Of a stretch of 15,681 nt of DNA, positions 14,503-15,681 are shown one piece after another. The position numbers and the translations under genes are program-made. Positions within the stretch are counted from its first letter, which is position 1; every line of letters begins with the position of its first letter. This stretch comes from Alphaproteobacteria bacterium (GTDB lineage: Bacteria; Pseudomonadota; Alphaproteobacteria; RF32; CAG-977), in assembly GCA_017476085.1 (NCBI GenBank), contig JAFVEJ010000008.1:1-15681 (forward strand), read 5' to 3'. The notes beneath the pieces were generated by a model. It worked only from the letters and a program-made list of their open reading frames with translations, made no database searches and had not been told where the DNA came from.

Positions 14503-14712
14503 ATGAGTGTTGGTACAGTAAAATGGTTTAACACCGTGAAAGGGTTCGGATTCATTTGCCCTTCGGACGGATCAAAAGACGTCTTCGTACACATTTCCGC
14601 CGTGCAGAAAGCGGGTATTCGCGGTTTGCAGGACGGGCAATGCGTGGAATATGATTTATTGCCCGGAAAAGACGGCAGAATGTCTGCCGAAAATTTAAAA
14701 CTGATGGCCTGA
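14503..14712 (+). CDS. Cold-shock-domain protein (CspA family)
   Basis: Single-stranded RNA/DNA-binding OB-fold protein of 69 residues that melts RNA structure. It is a classic CspA family member: GTVKWFN at the start, RNP1 as KGFGFI (13-18) and RNP2 as VFVHI (27-31). The reading frame begins at 14419, and ATGs also lie at 14488 and 14503. The last is chosen because the family begins with M-S-x-G-T-V-K-W-F, a GAGA-type site is just upstream, and a consensus TATAAT at 14473-14478 would exclude the first start. A strong terminator follows. Whether it is cold-induced cannot be told from the sequence. Confidence 0.93.
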   Translation: MSVGTVKWFNTVKGFGFICPSDGSKDVFVHISAVQKAGIRGLQDGQCVEYDLLPGKDGRMSAENLKLMA

Positions 14713-14728
14713 CTGCTGTGATTATGGA

Positions 14729-14760
14729 AAAACGGCGGTTTCGCACGCCGCCGTTTTCTT
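14729..14760 (+). terminator. Intrinsic terminator after the cold-shock gene
   Basis: AAAACGGCGG (14729-14738), a 9-nt loop and CCGCCGTTTT (14748-14757) make a perfect 10-bp stem ending in TTTTCTT. It starts 17 nt after the stop. Confidence 0.88.
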
Positions 14761-14796
14761 AAACGAAAAAATTAATGCCTTTTTGCATTTTTAGCA

Positions 14797-14802
14797 TATA
14801 AT
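14797..14802 (+). promoter_or_regulatory. Consensus -10 before yajQ
   Basis: A perfect TATAAT lies 31 nt before the yajQ ATG. TTGCAT at 14783-14788 is too close (8 nt) to be its -35, and no clear hexamer sits at 17 nt. Confidence 0.4.
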
Positions 14803-14833
14803 TAAGCAAGATTATTTTTGCAGGAGAATAAAA

Positions 14834-15319
14834 ATGCCATCCTTTGATATCGTTTCCAAAACGGATATGACTGAAGTTGCAAACGCTGTTGCCGGCGTGA
14901 CGCGGGAAATTTCCCAACGATTTGATTTTAAAGGATCCAAAAGTTCTGTCGAATTGAAAGACGGAGAAATAACCGTTTTAGCGGATGACGCTTTGAAATT
15001 GAAACAAGTGCATGAACTGGTTATCACTTATATAACGCGGCGCAAACTGGACGCGTCCGCCTTAGACTTCGGCAAAGAAGAAAAAGCCGCCGGCGCAATG
15101 ATCCGGCAAATCGTTCATGTCAAGCAGGGCATAGAACAGGAAGTCGCGAAAAAAATTTCCAAAGCGATCAAAGATTCCAAAAAAAAGGTGCAGGTTGCCA
15201 TTCAAGGCGACGAACTGCGCGTTTCCGGAAAAAAACGGGACGATTTGCAGGATGTCATTGCTTTTGTGAAAACGTTAGGCATTGATCAGCCTCTTCAATT
15301 CGTTAATTTCCGCGATTAA
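14834..15319 (+). CDS. yajQ: YajQ family nucleotide-binding protein
   Basis: Cytoplasmic protein of 161 residues (E. coli YajQ 163), with two ferredoxin-like halves. Recognised by MPSFDIVSKTDMTEV at the start, SQRFDFKGSKSSVEL, YITRRKLD, and the ending RVSGKKRDDLQDVIAFVK followed by PLQFVNFRD. Family members bind nucleotides, RNA or cyclic di-GMP; in Xanthomonas the homologue is a c-di-GMP effector. AGGAG is 7 nt before the ATG. Its TAA and that of the convergent gene share one TTAA. Confidence 0.95.
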   Translation: MPSFDIVSKTDMTEVANAVAGVTREISQRFDFKGSKSSVELKDGEITVLADDALKLKQVHELVITYITRRKLDASALDFGKEEKAAGAMIRQIVHVKQGIEQEVAKKISKAIKDSKKKVQVAIQGDELRVSGKKRDDLQDVIAFVKTLGIDQPLQFVNFRD

Positions 15320-15681
15320 AGAAGGTTTTCTATCCGCTTCAGCCTTTTCTGCCGCAGCGCGTCCGCGCGTTTTTCGGGCGGTATTGCCGTAATTTCCGCT
15401 TTGGCCAGACGAATCGCCGAAGCGTTGTCATAAACAGCGGAAATAAGATCGAAAGCGTCTTTAAAATCTTTTTGCCATTCATCATCGTCGCGGTTGCAAT
15501 ACCTGTCCGCCAAACAAGCTATCAGAAATATTTCCGGTTTGTGTTCCGATTGTTTGTAAATATCGAAAACAAAATCGAATTTTGTAGCTTTTCTCATTTC
15601 GGATAAACGATGAAAACGCATATGGTTCCCGCAGACGAACCGGCAAAGCTTTGCAGTAAAAGACGGCAGTTTCAGCCGCGC
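15316..15681 (-). CDS. cca: CCA tRNA nucleotidyltransferase, C-terminal fragment (HD-domain end)
   Basis: Probable CCA-adding enzyme, which repairs or builds the tRNA 3' end; only the last 121 residues are in the window. An internal ATG at 15621 would give a 101-residue product, but the frame stays open to the window edge and the extra codons look like real protein. From the edge it reads RLKLPSFTAKLCRFVCGNH, then MRFHRLSEMRKATKFDFVFD, KPEIFLIACLADRYCNRD, a helical segment and KRADALRQKRLKRIENLL. This matches the pattern of E. coli Cca after its HD motif (RLRVP..., LARLVAEFH, KLFDSID, KPQ...EQLAL, a final RRRIAAV), from memory. The nucleotidyltransferase head and HD residues lie outside the window, so the call is good but not certain. 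Confidence 0.68.
   Translation of the reverse strand, partial: ARLKLPSFTAKLCRFVCGNHMRFHRLSEMRKATKFDFVFDIYKQSEHKPEIFLIACLADRYCNRDDDEWQKDFKDAFDLISAVYDNASAIRLAKAEITAIPPEKRADALRQKRLKRIENLL

Noticed and set aside
1..15681. CRISPR array, tRNA, rRNA, insertion sequence, attachment site or phage genes
   Set aside because: No regularly spaced repeats, cloverleaf, rRNA segments, transposase or integrase motifs, or terminal inverted repeats were seen on either strand.

Overview
The window is a dense bacterial chromosomal segment with 18 protein genes. Two of them run off the edges: uup on the left and a probable cca on the right. I see no rRNA, tRNA, CRISPR array, insertion sequence, integrase or phage gene. 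The best lineage clue is infA at 13512-13739, whose sequence ([36 protein letters not shown]) has the alphaproteobacterial form of IF-1. SlyX, the tandem PPK2 protein and the metallopeptidase resembling DUF6782 also fit Proteobacteria. Base composition looks moderate, with AT-rich intergenic regions. Assignment to a host-associated alphaproteobacterium is inference.

Left part (1-6575), all on the minus strand: ppk1 (polyphosphate synthesis) overlaps a tandem-domain PPK2 gene, pap (polyphosphate:AMP phosphotransferase), by 4 nt. Then come uraA (uracil:H+ symporter) and uup (ABC-F ATPase). Both polyphosphate enzymes end in lysine-rich tails. A SixA-type phosphohistidine phosphatase is divergent from ppk1.

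Middle part (6576-11570): genes of nucleotide, small-molecule and peptide metabolism in alternating orientation. They are sixA, an MTA/SAH nucleosidase (mtnN), a dCMP deaminase, a small secreted protein, a metallo-beta-lactamase-fold hydrolase, a HAD pyrimidine-nucleotidase-like phosphatase and an M20/PepT-like peptidase.

Right part (11570-15681): slyX faces a minus-strand run of a TerB-like protein, infA, an unrecognised protein and a HELRH-type putative zinc metallopeptidase. Then come a cold-shock protein and yajQ on the plus strand. yajQ meets the C-terminal part of a CCA tRNA nucleotidyltransferase (HD-domain end), which I recognise only when the frame is extended to the window edge.

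Two features recur. All four convergent gene pairs meet with a -4 to +1 nt gap; two of them share a single palindromic TTAA that supplies both stop codons. Several starts had to be moved inward from the longest reading frame on ribosome-binding-site evidence (secreted protein, TerB, Csp, the unrecognised protein). The items most worth a second look are the polyphosphate gene pair with lysine tails, the metallopeptidase and its unknown upstream partner, and a 10-bp inverted repeat that would hide the start codon of the secreted protein.
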